64,000 nt of DNA from Pteria penguin (Eukaryota > Mollusca > Bivalvia > Pterioida > Pteriidae), in the NCBI GenBank assembly GCA_035048485.1, contig CM068588.1, positions 23,520,324 to 23,584,323 of the forward strand, in the 5' to 3' direction. This document shows, in pieces, positions 12,778 through 46,679 of this stretch (the stretch's first letter is position 1; each line of letters begins with the position of its first letter). Both the position numbers and the translations under genes were made by a program. Under the pieces are notes generated by a model, which worked only from the letters and a program-made list of their open reading frames with translations, searched no databases and was not told the DNA's origin.

Positions 12778-12833
<56 letters not shown>

Positions 12834-12852
12834 GATGATGATGATGATGATG

Positions 12853-12888
<36 letters not shown>

Positions 12889-12892
12889 GTAT
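12770..12892. repeat. (AAT)n/(GAT)n trinucleotide microsatellite
   Basis: About 120 bp of AAT repeats interrupted by a GAT block. The Asn/Asp and Leu/Ser runs it encodes in either direction are artefacts of the repeat. Confidence 0.95.
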
Positions 12893-14289
12893 AGTCATAG
12901 TATAGTCACAGTATAAGATTTCCTCACATTATGAAACTATGCACTAAACTGGTGCCGCCACCATATTCTTGAAATCATATTGACGTGGCATAAAACAAAA
13001 CAACAACAAAGCATATTTCGCTAGATTTACAGATATATCCTGTGAAACGTAAAATTATAATATTTTGAAAAGTATGACGGATATTGCTTAGTTTTATGTT
13101 TAATAGTTCTATTGAATATGAATATAACGCATTTGTGTGCAGTGAGAACTTATGAACATCCGTAGTATGAGAATTTTCAAACCATATAGTATGCCCTCTG
13201 AAAATATTTGTAAACCATGTAAAAAGTGTGAAGAATTGAGTACTTTTATTTACCATTTGTTCTTATCATAAAATTTATATTTCTTAAGCATTTGGTGTAC
13301 AGTTTTAGATTTACCCTATTCGAAATAAAGAGATTTTTTTATGATTTGGTGATTTCTTTATTGTGTACTGCTTATAGGGGAACTTGTAACGCGCATGTGT
13401 ATCACAGTGCTTTAGGATGCATTCTTGTTTTGAGTATGGATTTTAATGTGAACGGTTTACCCAAGTGTTTTGATATAATGCTAGTGTGTGCTTAAGGCAC
13501 TCATGTGAGCGATATAGGCCCAGATGTACCTGTAAGCAATTCTCTCATTAGAGGGTCAAATTCCATGAGTTGAAATATCATGAAGGACTTATTATTCGTT
13601 TTAACAAATAAAAACTGAAGAATATACACACACGGTAATGGGCGAGATAATTCTATAAGCCTTAAATGAACTTCACAATATTCTTTAGAAAGCCTAATAT
13701 TCAAAATGTTCAATGGGAAACAGGAAAGAAGTCAGTGAAAGTTCAGACTTCAATATTAATCTTGAAAGTCCTTTACTTATACTACTAATTTAAAAGTATT
13801 TACCGAACTCGATTAGATCCTTTCAATTTACGTAAATGGATATGAATCCACTAACATTTTTACAAATGCAAAAATTTCTTGATAACGGCTACATGTATAT
13901 GTGTATTTGCTATAGTTCAAGACTTGGGAAGTATTTATGATGTAGAGAATTCTGCACAGATACTGTGTTATATATTTGATGGGAGTGTATATTTTATACT
14001 TTTTTATATCTAGGTATTGATAAACTGTTTTGTAAACGACAATTTCACTTATGAAATTATTTTATGTTTGTCCTCTTTTGAATGCCTTTTTAATTTCTAC
14101 AACGATTGTATTAAAATGAAGATTTCTCCTAGGCCCTTCACACTTCGTAATAAAACAAACACAATCATAAAGTGGAAACGGCACGCGACAATGCTCGTCT
14201 ATTTATTCATTTATTTGAAAACCATTATTACATCTAAACTGCAAACAACTCAAACTTCTGCTTAATCTGATCACATCAAAATCCAAAAA

Positions 14290-14545
14290 ACATAACATCC
14301 CTTTATGCAATACTGCTTCAGGGATAAACAAGATTCAATCAGAATCATCAATGCAATACTGCAATTTGAATACTCCATATTCATCGTAATCATCAATGCA
14401 ATTCAGGCATACACCATATTCATCATAATCATCAATGCAATACTGCATACACCATATTCATCATGATCATCAATGCAATACAGCATACACCATATTCATC
14501 ATAATCATCAATGTAATGCAGATAAACTGTGTTCATCATAATTTT
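14290..14545. repeat. 37-38-bp tandem repeat
   Basis: About six copies of CATCAATGCAATACTGCATA plus CACCATATTCATCATAAT, increasingly degenerate at both ends, followed by a short (TA)n. Confidence 0.85.
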
Positions 14546-15446
14546 GATATATATATATATATATACATATGTACATATCCAATTCTGAAAACACCATTCT
14601 ATTATGTTGTAAACTAAATTCCATTCAGTTTCTTATTTTGATAAATAATGATCATAAAAATTATTAATACAATAAGCAAAAATATTACTGATAAATAATT
14701 CTAAATAGATATTAAATCATGATATATTAACAAACTCCAAACCATGAAATTAATTAATTTATAAGTCGAAAAACCTATTCTGTCACATAAATAAACTTAA
14801 TTCTAAACAATAACTTTAAAAATTTAGGTTTGTTCAGCACGAGCACTGCCACGTCGAATGACTGAAATGACCACTATGGTCACACTTCAATGCACAATTC
14901 ATATCTAACCCGAACAATACTCAGTGTTACTTTAGGAGAAAATAATTTAATTTTAATTCCCTCCCGGTCAAACAAATCAAATTTTATTTTGTTTCATTCA
15001 TCAATTGTACAGATTATCTCCCTTTCCAACTTCTTAATTCTATCATGTCATTGTAACTGTACATTTTGTCATTTCAAATGACCCTAGGCATAATGATGTA
15101 TGACGACTACATTTCATTCACAATTCATTGTAATTCTAAGCTTTTACACAGTTGTAAGGAAGTAGTCCCTTGTCAAAATGTCAGCCATTTTCTAGTTACA
15201 TGTTTCAAAGTTTATTATGATTTTAAATGATAAAACATTCAGCAATAAATAAAAAGAAAGTCACATGGACATTGTACATGTTAAAAACTTAATTATGTAC
15301 TTGTTAGCACACTTCAAATTAAAAAAAAACCCTGTAATTTCTTGCGTAACCCTGTAATTTCTTGAAGATTTAGGTAGGGTTGAGTTTCTTTCACCATTTT
15401 ATGCTTTCCATATATAAATAGTGCTGTTGATTGTAATGAATATTTG

Positions 15447-15613
15447 GGGACAGGCTTGGTGTAGTGGTTAAGCGCTTGGCTTGCGTCGCCGACGATCCGG
15501 GTTCGATTCCCGGGTTGCGCCACTATGTTTGAGAGGTTGGTTACCTCCTGCTTCCATGTGGCGATATAACTAAAAAATTGTTGAAAGCGACGTAAAACAC
15601 CAATCAACCAACC
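15447..15613 (+). mobile_element. tRNA-derived SINE, family B copy 1
   Basis: A well-preserved tRNA-like head with A-box TGGTGTAGTGGTTAAGCGC and B-box GGGTTCGATTCCC, a short body with GGTTACCTCCTGCTTCCATG, and a 3' end CGACGTAAAACACCAATCAA followed by CCAACC. The head does not form a tRNA acceptor stem, so it is not a tRNA gene. Related copies: 25968-26134 (minus), 40507-40673 (plus), and a 5'-truncated body at 57027-57118. Confidence 0.85.
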
Positions 15614-16039
15614 TAAAAATGCAATGAATATTTTGATATACATATATGTATATGTATACACTTACATCAACCCCCCCCCCCTTTATATATGTGTTTGTGT
15701 ATGTGATTTTAGTGTAACATTAAAATATGAAATAGAATGAATCTGTGTAACAATACTCGGACGTGACTATCTGGTCTATATAGGCGATTAGGCATTACAT
15801 ATTAAACCAAAGCATGACGTAGATAAATATGTTGATTTAATAGATTTGACGTATTTTGACCACATCTATTGTATAGTAAAACATTACCTCTTTTAATTGA
15901 CAGGTCATACAAGAACTGTCATCCAACCCGATACATGTATCTTGTAAACCCATGTATTTCTGAAAATTAAAACCGTTTAGAACTGGAAAAATTATATGAG
16001 TTAAAACCTTGAAGACCCAAAGTATGACATAGTTAAAAC

Positions 16040-16260
16040 CTTTTTTGTTTTTGAAGGAGTGGGGGGGGGATTGTTTTACTTTTTTTTTTTTTTGGTTTTT
16101 ATTTTATTATTATTATTTTTTTTTTTTTTTTTGGTTTTTGTTTTGTTTTTTTTTTCTTTGTTTGTTTGTGGGGTTTTTGTTTTGTTTTGTTTTTTTCTTT
16201 GTTTGTTTGTGGGGTTTTTGTTTTGTTTTGTTTTGTTTTGTTTGAGGGGGGGGGGGGGGT
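16040..16260. repeat. T/G-rich low-complexity tract
   Basis: About 200 bp almost free of A and C on the plus strand, built of T runs, GTTTTGTTTT units, a duplicated TTTGTTTGTTTGTGGGG block and a terminal G run. The Phe-rich and Lys-rich open frames here are not genes. Confidence 0.9.
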
Positions 16261-19200
16261 TATGTTAATTCTTATAGTCCGAAATATCTCATTCTGTGAA
16301 AACCTTGTATACCCAGGGATATACGCATTATGGTTAAAACATTGTAGACGGAAGTATTTTATCAATGTTAAAACCAAATAGATCCAAGTATTTCAGGGTT
16401 AATCACTGCATATCAAAACTGGTCAAGTTGCCTGGAGGGAGCGATGGCGTTACAGGTATGTCTGCAGGGAGGTTAGGGGAAATGAATATCGCCGTTTTCA
16501 GATTTTCAGTCATATTGCAACAGTGACGTAGTAGGATTAAGATTGAATTGGTACAGTTGCACGTAATACGAGGAGTGAATTAGAATGATCAACACTACCA
16601 CGACAGGAAGGGTGGATTCTATTATCCGGAACCAAACAAACTTCATCAAAATTGACAATCCCTAACCAATTCTCAAATAAGTTGATTAAATTTGTTTGTA
16701 AATACTCCTGGGTTTGAACATATCTTAAACCGGAATTTGGAATAAAGGAGAACATCAAGATTCATACGTTGGGATTATTTTACATAATAGCCAGTGTCAA
16801 TCTTTAAATTGTGAAATTCCGGAACAAATCTTTTATTAGACAGAAAATGGTGTAGGGTGATGCCGGTAATAAGACATATCCTTAATCTGTCTGTATTTAG
16901 AATGAGTATGTTTTTACTCTACCATAAAATAAAATAATATCTTTTTTCAACAATGACAGAAATTTGAGTGTCCGTTTGCTTTTCCATAAAGGCCAGAACT
17001 GTTCGTATTAAATGTGAACGTATAAACAATCTACTGTTTCACACATTCTCCTTTTAAAATATATGTTTACGTTTTCAAAGTGTCCAGTAGGGATACAAAA
17101 CTTGTTTATTTTGGTCAAGTGAACTGGTTGCCCTGAACGTAAACTACACCGTATAATGCCCTTTATTTATTGTGTCGGTGACAACTTGATGTCCGGTAGT
17201 GTTATATGCATGCCTTTCTGTTTATCCATACAGACTGGTGTATATATATTTGTGTCTGTGTGGTTTACAATCACACCTGGGTTACTTTTCTTTTAAGAAG
17301 GCGGTAGGTGTACCCTGTAGAAAAACTACCATCCTTCAATGATAGTATGGTATACGTTCTCACACTCTCTAGTCGCCTCTCGAACCCCAAGGTAAAAGGA
17401 AAGAGTTCCTTTGCAACACTTTACCCAGTTCTGTCGACCACCAACGACTCCAAATTCTAGTTGAATTTCTCAATATTAACATTTCACCACTACCACAAGC
17501 TAATAGTCGGTGCCCTACTTCCATTCCACTCATACATGTAAATGACATACTTATAAAAAAAAGTCTTCTTTGTATGACAAACGGTACAACTAACTGACGC
17601 AGGATATATTTAGTTCTTAAAACGAAACGTGCACCTGATATTTACACTCTACTTATCCCTTTAAAAATAAAAGTACCGCCATTTATTTTTCATGTCTTCT
17701 ATTAAGAATATAAATACTCACCTTGTTCTTGTTGATAATATCTAAAATTAAAGTTCCAAGATGTAAGTGGTTCTCATGGTTTCAGCGTTTATGTTATATC
17801 CCATTGACAATAGAAATACAGCTTGTAGTATTTCAGTCACGCACTTCTGACGTTACTTATTATTTGACGTTAATTATGCAGCATGCGTATAATTAGACAA
17901 ATTCTACAGTAAACTATCACGTGATTTGCTTAGGAATTTCAAGGAGAATTTTTGCGCACGTGGAAATTTTTGACCTCAAACTTTTATTTTGTTAGTAAAA
18001 GTAATAAAAATAACAATTACACTTTAATTGGCGTGTTTTTAGGAATACCAGCCAAATGATTGGTGAAAATCAAATTCGATACATAAGACTGAATGCAGCC
18101 AGTGTACGTCCACGTAACAACTTCGCTAGAGGGCATTATTCCCTGTCTGTAATAAATGAACTCATTTACCCCCAAGGTTGTTAAATAAGAGTATAATTTG
18201 AATGTGACAACTTGAAACAAAACTTCATATACTGTTCATCATTATCTATTCATATTTTTCTTCATACATCTACATCTATTTATTCATTCGACCGTCCATT
18301 CATCCACCTCTTTCCAATACCCCCCCCCCCCCCACCCCCCTCCCCCCTTCTCTCTCAGCGTTCCACTAACTAGCATGTAAAGTTGTCCAGTAACCGCTTT
18401 ACACGGGGATTGATGTCTGCACCAGAGGCTCTCTTTCGCAGCCTTTTTCATTTATTTATTTATTATTTATTTTATTTTATTTATTTCATATATATATATA
18501 TTTACTTTATTTTTATTTATTTATCTATTTATCTATCTATTTTTTATCCTTTTTTTAAAAATTTTGTCTTAATTTCTATGAACTCTTGCCAAAACTCTGG
18601 ACGTCATTGCACAAAGCACACGTCATATCTTATGACGATATTCATACCTACATTGACAGGTATTTATTGAATTGTTCCAATGTTGTTTTAAACAATTCTA
18701 CGTAATATGAATTTGCTAAGAATTCATTCGAATTAAATCTAAATAATATCAACCACTATAGTATTAGTATTTTCAGTCGAAACATATTTGTAGTATTCAA
18801 ATACGAATGCCATTCATTTGTAGCTGTCAAATACAACGGAGGTTGATGATTGGTTTTTGACGGTAACATGAGCATTAACCTGTCTGAAAATCTATTAAGT
18901 CAGAGAGGCATAATAAAACACAAGATGACATGGAGAAGTCCTTATCTAACACAATCAAGTTATGAATTAATGTTAAAAATGGTCTAGAATAGTAATGTCA
19001 ATCATATGGTCGGTACCTGGTTTAGCGGTCACATTATTATAGAAAGAGCTGATTATGACCCAGTACAGGTATTTTGAGAAATCTATGGAATTCTTATTGT
19101 AAATATCGCAACGTTATATACACATGACATACTACAACTGACTGCATGTGGATGTTATAGAGATATTTAAAAAAAACCAATTATTGACAGAAATGTATAT

Positions 19201-19261
19201 GTCAATGATCACTCTATTAAAAATAGTGTACCGCAAAACCGATTCATGATAAACCCATTGA

Positions 19262-19385
19262 TTTAAACTTTATTTATTTTACAACGTTTAAGAAACAAGT
19301 TAACAACTTATATAAATCTTATATAAATGTTGGTATGGATCTTGGCATAAGGGTGTACTTTATGTGGGAGGAAACCAGAGTTATC
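19262..19385 (-). repeat. Dispersed element family E, copy 2, in the probable ABCA 3' UTR
   Basis: Read on the minus strand it has CTCTGGTTTCCTCCCAC, then CACCCTTATGCCAAGATC, TTATATAAG, GTTAACTTGTTTCTTAA and ends AATAAATAAAGTTTAA. It matches the plus-strand copy at 48095-48275 block for block. It begins about 310 nt after the ABCA stop codon and carries AATAAATAAA in the gene's sense orientation. Confidence 0.8.
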
Positions 19386-19692
19386 ATGACTATTTCATTA
19401 TCATTTTCTTTCCAACTTCAATCAAGTACAATACACAAGAACACTGAACACATAAAACGTTTTGAACAATATTAAAAGTATGACAAGTAAATGTTGACTC
19501 TAGTTTGTTTTCTTACGTATGGTCAAAGATGACATCTTTCCGTTATCAATTCTGTGATGTCATATGTTTATATTAACGGAATTTGAATGATGAAAGTATC
19601 ATACATGCTATATATATATACCTATATATATATATATATATATCAGAAAAATAGAGATAAAATCGTTGTTCATTGGCTCTAAAAGGGAAAGT

Positions 19693-41067
<21,375 letters not shown>

Positions 41068-41167
41068 GTTGAATTCAGATGAAATAAGATGTTACTCTTG
41101 TGGTTACCCTGAAATAAACATAACTAAAATTTATTCACCCTTTCATAACCGTAATTTTGTATTGTGA

Positions 41168-41755
41168 TGACGTCATATAAGGTCCGAAAAAATTTCGTAT
41201 TTACTTATGACGTCATAAATAAAACTATTGAGAATCGTGTAAATGTTCTTCCACGAAACTTGGAAGGTTTAATTTCAAAACTCTTAAATTTAAAATACTA
41301 TTTTACGCTGATAGACCTTCGCGTTAACTGCGGAATTGTTTCCCGTAAAATATTTGACGTCATTTTACAGGAGCAGTGATGATTTTGCCTCTCAAAATGT
41401 CAAAGAAAGACTGTTCGTGACGTCATGTGTAACAAATCGAAGAAATAGAAAATGACGACGAAAAACGTTTATAAATGACACGGAATATTTTTTACTATTT
41501 AATGACAGCTGGAGAAATAAAAACATGTATTATGTCCGTCCACCTCAAAGTGCGAAATGTAAAACCTTGTTTTCTAAATAGGGTTATCGTTCGTGGTTGG
41601 AAAAGTGTCTTGATGAGCCTTGCCATCACAAAATAACGTATCATCCTAATATACATTCTTTGACGTCAACTGCGGGACTGACGTTTTGGATGAAAAACTT
41701 TTCACTGTTCACACAGAATGACGTAACACCTCACCAATTCTACATTATGACGTCA
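41168..41755. promoter_or_regulatory. Cluster of six TGACGTCA (CRE-like) palindromes upstream of ABCA
   Basis: Exact TGACGTCA octamers lie at 41168, 41208, 41355, 41418, 41661 and 41748, starting 101 bp upstream of the ABCA start codon. TGACGTCA is the consensus CREB/ATF full site. Part of the block is repeat-derived: 41650-41770 resembles 47440-47530, and 41205-41280 resembles 47790-47860. The sites could act as enhancer elements or be passive MITE sequence. Confidence 0.5.
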
Positions 41756-41900
41756 ACAATTTTACGGGAAATGATATTTTAGATAATCCTCCATAAGGGA
41801 ATACAAACAATTTTCTACATATTTTCGGTCACCTGGCTTTTATGAAGTTGTTCACAGAAAATTACAATATTTTATGTACAATCCATAGCTGATCTTAATG

Positions 41901-42183
41901 ATTGATTGATTGATTGATTGATTATTGTTTTACGTCACACCACAAATACTTCACATATATGGTGACGGCATCTGCCTGATGCGGAGCATACATATTTTGA
42001 CTTTTGCAACGGACCCACCCGAAGCAGTGAGGGATCTTTAACGTGCCATGCATACCACGACACGGGGCCTCGGTTGTTACTGTCTCATTCGAAAGACATG
42101 ACACCGGCATGACCAGAGCGGGACTCGAACCCCGGCCTCCCGATCAGGAGTCCGGCGCGATACCACTAGGCCATGCCGGCTTT
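41901..42183 (-). mobile_element. tRNA-derived SINE, family A copy 6 (well preserved)
   Basis: (ATTG)n tail at left, then ATTATTGTTTTACGTCACAC, GGTGACGGCATCTGCCTGAT, CAACGGACCCACCCGAAGCA and AACGTGCCATGCATACCACG. The minus-strand head reads AAAGCCGGCATGGCCTAGTG with B-box GGCCGGGGTTCGAGTCCC. It is closely similar to the 62457-62723 copy. Confidence 0.9.
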
Positions 42184-43019
42184 GTTCTTAATGACAACAA
42201 ACATAAATCACCACTAGAAAAAGGCAAGGTGCCCGATATTTGTGGAAAAACGGTGTTTTTGTTATTATATGTTTACTGGAAAAGTTACAAGTCACTTCTC
42301 GAGAGGTCAGTCCTCAGTGAGGACGTCTACATAAAATCAAATAAACAGATGAAATTTCGTATTAAATTATATCGACTGAATTCAAAACAAAGCAAGGAAT
42401 AATGTACCACGCCCTGCTTCTGCCTGTATAGTTGACACTGTAAATGCATAGAATTTTTTTTTAAACCGTTGGGGTTTTTTTTCCTCACCGCCTCTGGTGG
42501 ATATGTTGCAATGGTCTGAATTTCATTGCACATCAAGCAAATGTCGTCAACATTCAAGTGCATTACTTTTGGTGTGATAAAAACAATAATCAAATAAATT
42601 AACAAACAAATCGATGTACCTACCTCGATGAAATACCCATATAGAGTTTTAGCTTTCTCAAATAAGATTAAATGTATTGATAAACTGTCGAATGACGAAG
42701 TAGTGGCCTTCTGATAACCCTTTATCACCATGGTAATTAGAATGTAATCGAGGAAATATGAGTACACAAAAACCTCATTATCTCCCATAGGTACTTCCCT
42801 TTTACCTACCTTCTTGTCACATTATTGATTTATATTGTTCTATGCCACACCAGTATGATGTTCCAACCTCATTAGCGTGCACAAAATTAAAAAAAAAATT
42901 ATCTTGGAAGGAGCGGCGTTACGAGTTCATAAAAGAGAAACATCGGATGTCTTTATAGATATAGAAATACAGACAACGATTACGACATTAATACATAAAA
43001 AAGCAATACAGGGCTCTAT

Positions 43020-44790
43020 ATGAACATGAAACTAACCCTTCCAACATCAATATTCCGTACCACAGAAAAAAAACCTGAGCTAATATTGAATTGGTCACTA
43101 AACACAGGAACACCGTCACTCCGGGTCATAAAGCCCAAACTGAAAACGTCTCTAACGGTACGAACATCAGCATTCAGCATCACAGCACAACGGAGCTCTT
43201 ATAGAACATGTCACTAATCTTACCAACATGAACATTCCGCATCATAGAGCATTAGAACTCATATAGAACATGTCACTAACCTTACCAACATCAACATTCC
43301 GCATCATAGAGCATTAGAACCCATATAGAACATGTCACTTATCTTACTAACATCAGCATTCCGCATCATAGAGCACTAGAATTCATATAGAACATGTCAC
43401 TAAGCTTACCAACATCAACATTCAGCATCATAGAGCACTAGAACTCATAAAGAACATGTCACTAATCTTACCAACATCAACATTCCGCATCATAGAGCAT
43501 TAGAACCCATATAGAACATGTCACTAACCTTACCAACATCAACATTCCGCATCATAGAGCACTAGAACCCATATAGAACATGTCACTAATCTTACCAACA
43601 TCAATATTCCGCATCATACAGCACTAGACCCATATAGAACATTTCACTAACTTTACCAACATCAACATTCCGCATCATAGAGCATTAATTAGAATCCATA
43701 TAGAACATGTCACTAATCTTACCAACATCAACATTCCGCATCATAGAGCATTAGAACTCATATAGAACATGTCACTTACCTTACCAACATCAACATTCCG
43801 CATCATAGAGCATTAGAACCCATATAGAACATGTCACTAATCTTACCAACATCAATATTCCGCATCATACAGCACTAGACCCATATAGAACATTTCACTA
43901 ACTTTACCAACATCAACATTCCGCATCATAGAGCATTAATTAGAATCCATATAGAACATGTCACTAATCTTACCAACATCAACATTCCGCATCATAGAGC
44001 ATTAGAACTCATATAGAACATGTCACTTACCTTACCAACATCAACATTCCGCATCATAGAGCACTAGAATTCATATAGAACATGTCACTAAGCTTACCAA
44101 CATCAACATTCAGCATCATAGAGCACTAGAACTCATAAAGAACATGTCACTAATCTTACCAACATCAACATTCCGCATCATAGAGCATTAGAACCCATAT
44201 AGAACATGTCACTAACCTTACCAACATCAACATTCCGCATCATAGAGCACTAGAACCCATATAGAACATGTCACTAATCTTACCAACATCAATATTCCGC
44301 ATCATACAGCACTAGACCCATATAGAACATTTCACTAACTTTACCAACATCAACATTCCGCATCATAGAGCATTAATTAGAATCCATATAGAACATGTCA
44401 CTAATCTTACCAACATCAACATTCCGCATCATAGAGCATTAGAACTCATATAGAACATGTCACTTACCTTACCAACATCAGCATACCGCATCATAGAGCA
44501 CTAGAACTCATATAGAACATGTCACTAACCTTACCAACATCAACATTCCGCATCATAGAGCATTAGAACCCATATAGAACATGTCACTTATCTTACTAAC
44601 ATCAGCATTCCGCATCATAGAGCATTAGAACTCATATAGAACATGTCACTTACCTTACCAACATCAGCATACCGCATCATAGAGCATTAATTAGAATCCA
44701 TATAGAACATGTCACTAATCTTACCAACATCAGCATACCGCATCATAGAGCACTAGAACTCATAAAGAACATGTCACTAACCTTACAGAG
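43020..44790. repeat. 62-63-bp satellite array with higher-order structure
   Basis: About 27 tandem copies of CATATAGAACATGTCACTAA, then TCTTACCAACATCAACATTC and CGCATCATAGAGCATTAGAACC. Variants carrying an inserted TTAA (GCATTAATTAGAATCC), CATACAGCACTAGACC, or ACATTTCACTAACTTT recur in fixed order, so blocks of several monomers are duplicated: the run beginning near 43590 is repeated near 43840 and again near 44275. The left edge (43020-43190) is degenerate. The right edge stops sharply near 44786. Confidence 0.95.
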
Positions 44791-45696
44791 AGAAGACGCT
44801 GTTTCTGACCTAGAGTTTTTATTATCACAAGGCCTACTTCCTTCAGTTATTTCAGATTTTCATTTCATATCCGGTCAACCGTGACTTGGCTAATGTATTG
44901 CCATGTAAATTGCAAGAATATTTCTTAAGCTAATCACGCCATTTAATTGCAGTTAATTGAACAACAAAGGTAATGTTGCATTAAAAGAATTTAAAAAGAA
45001 CTTCTGATGTGTATTCTATTTGGAACACAGTTTTATTTACCTTACTCAAGGAAGTCGTAGTAGCTGTGTACGGATCACGGCTGTATCAATACGGATCTAA
45101 CAGTGAATCAGGACAATTATATTCCTTTACACACGTATCATCACAAGGTTAATTTCTAATGTATCAGTGTCACATGCATTAATTTCCACACCCATGTATC
45201 ATATGGTAGAATCGTTTCATAAGGTGCATATTGCATTGCGTCACGTGCTTTGACCTCACCTGTGATCACGTGTACATACACACTGAGTGATAAGGTTTTA
45301 ATCTGGTCGTGTAATGTCAATAAAGTAAATACCGATAGGCTTTCTTATCTCTGTTGTGTATTCAGTGTACATATACTCAAGGTAGAGGGCTGTGTAATAA
45401 ATTACCATAAATCCATGACAATGTGAAGGTATTGTACGCGACCTAATCTTCTGCTGGAAACATCCGGGAAGTCTAAAAATGTTGAGGATCATTGATGCAT
45501 GACTGTGACAAAATTTGTAGGAAATATAGTGGATAACGGTTGCATATGATTACTGGTGCTAAACGCGTTAACGGACAGTTTCTATAGCTTTAGAATAACA
45601 AACGTTACATAGCGACATATCCATGTGTACAGAGAGTAAAGGCTGACTGCTGATTAATGATGCCGGACTGTTCTTAACATTTTTCATGGTTGGTTA

Positions 45697-45801
45697 AATC
45701 TGATTAAAACCATATCTTTATTTTGATCCCTATTTGGTCATTGCTTTATACGCAATGGGACAAATAGAGACGAGGGATAAAGATATGGTTTTAATCAGAT
45801 T
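45697..45801. mobile_element. 105-bp near-perfect palindrome (MITE-like)
   Basis: A 24-bp perfect inverted repeat, AATCTGATTAAAACCATATC plus TTTA, at 45697-45720 pairs with 45778-45801. The interior also folds on itself (TCCCTATTTGGTCATTGC against GCAATGGGACAAATAGAG). No coding capacity. It is probably a small non-autonomous DNA transposon; I see no clear target-site duplication. Confidence 0.7.
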
Positions 45802-45924
45802 AGGTTTACATATGCTTGACTGCGCTTTTCCCTCCACAGTCTATTAACCAGGTTGGACTATAGTTGTCAGACTGCGACAAATTTTGTGGACAGAACGGAT
45901 TACCAGTATATTCCGCACATTTGT

Positions 45925-46069
45925 CAATGGCGGATCCAGAATTTCCGAAAAAGGGGACCCAATTGGGTATAAGTCAAACTTCTCAGCCATTTTTGGTGCA
46001 AAATCTGGATTTTTACTAGTAAATATGTTAGCAAAGGGGGGGGGGGGGCTCCCTTTAAATCCGCCACTG
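45925..46069. mobile_element. hAT-like MITE, copy 1
   Basis: The ends CAATGGCGGATCCAG and AAATCCGCCACTG are inverted relative to each other, matching the CAGTGGCGGATT-type termini common in hAT-derived MITEs. The interior includes CCATTTTTGGTGCAAAATCT and a G run. No exact 8-bp target duplication is visible. Confidence 0.6.
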
Positions 46070-46679
46070 TCTGTTACAGTCGTGATTCTCCTGTGCATGG
46101 GGTTTGATTATTAGAGCATATATCCTTTTCATTGGGATATTATCCAACTCTTCAAAACAAGACTTCCCTTAATTGGTTGAAAGTAGCAATGGCATTCAGA
46201 AGCCCCCTTACACTCCTGTCCAGTTCGTCCCACAGATGTTTGATTTGCTAAGGGCCAAATCTAGATTGTACACAGCCAAAGGCCGACATCGTCGGAGACC
46301 CATGTCTCATTACACTACACACAGCGCTAGCGGAGAATAGGCCGTGGGTTTTCGACGACGAAGGCCGATCTAGTGTTATGATTAATGATTGGCGAGAACA
46401 TCTTGATATTAACTTTGGTCGCATGAGACTCGGCGTTGATAATCAGGCGATGGAACGACAACCGCTCTGATGATTTCATCCCTTCATTTTAGTCATTCAT
46501 CAGTCAAAATACCGACTATTACATTCAACGGAACCTTTAAGCCGTGAGATAGCCCTACTCAGAGTGAGACCATAATCTCGCTACCACCGAACTTATCCCT
46601 CTCATCGGCGAAGCATTCCCCACGACGTCTATGTACTCATTAGTTGTTTTTTTTTTATCACTGGCTTTATATGGTGCAG

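Larger units (their letters stand above)
10018..19692. other. Intergenic region between the Pif-like and ABCA genes
   Basis: No exon with family similarity was recognised on either strand. It holds the 68-bp minisatellite (10460-11305), SINEs (11569-11840, 15447-15613), an AAT/GAT microsatellite (12770-12890), a 37-38-bp repeat (14290-14545), a T/G-rich low-complexity tract (16040-16260), C-homopolymer and ATTT-rich stretches (18318-18350, 18445-18560), and a dispersed element copy (19262-19385) that overlaps the probable ABCA 3' UTR. The remainder is unique-looking AT-rich DNA in which I see nothing. Confidence 0.6.

Noticed and set aside
12663..12905. Open frame with long Asn/Asp runs
   Set aside because: It is created by the AAT/GAT microsatellite; both strands give open frames.
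15447..15530. Possible tRNA gene (good A- and B-boxes)
   Set aside because: The ends do not form an acceptor stem, and the same head is attached to a repeated body and tail at other sites, so it is a SINE head.
16045..16381. Phe-rich and Lys-rich open frames
   Set aside because: They translate a T/G low-complexity tract and lack any domain or splice context.
42327..42788. 153-residue minus-strand open frame
   Set aside because: No domain or motif is recognisable and the composition is like the surrounding AT-rich DNA; a chance frame is more likely.
43190..44790. CRISPR-like array of regularly spaced repeats
   Set aside because: The whole 62-bp unit is repeated with no unique spacers, and the genome is eukaryotic; it is a satellite.
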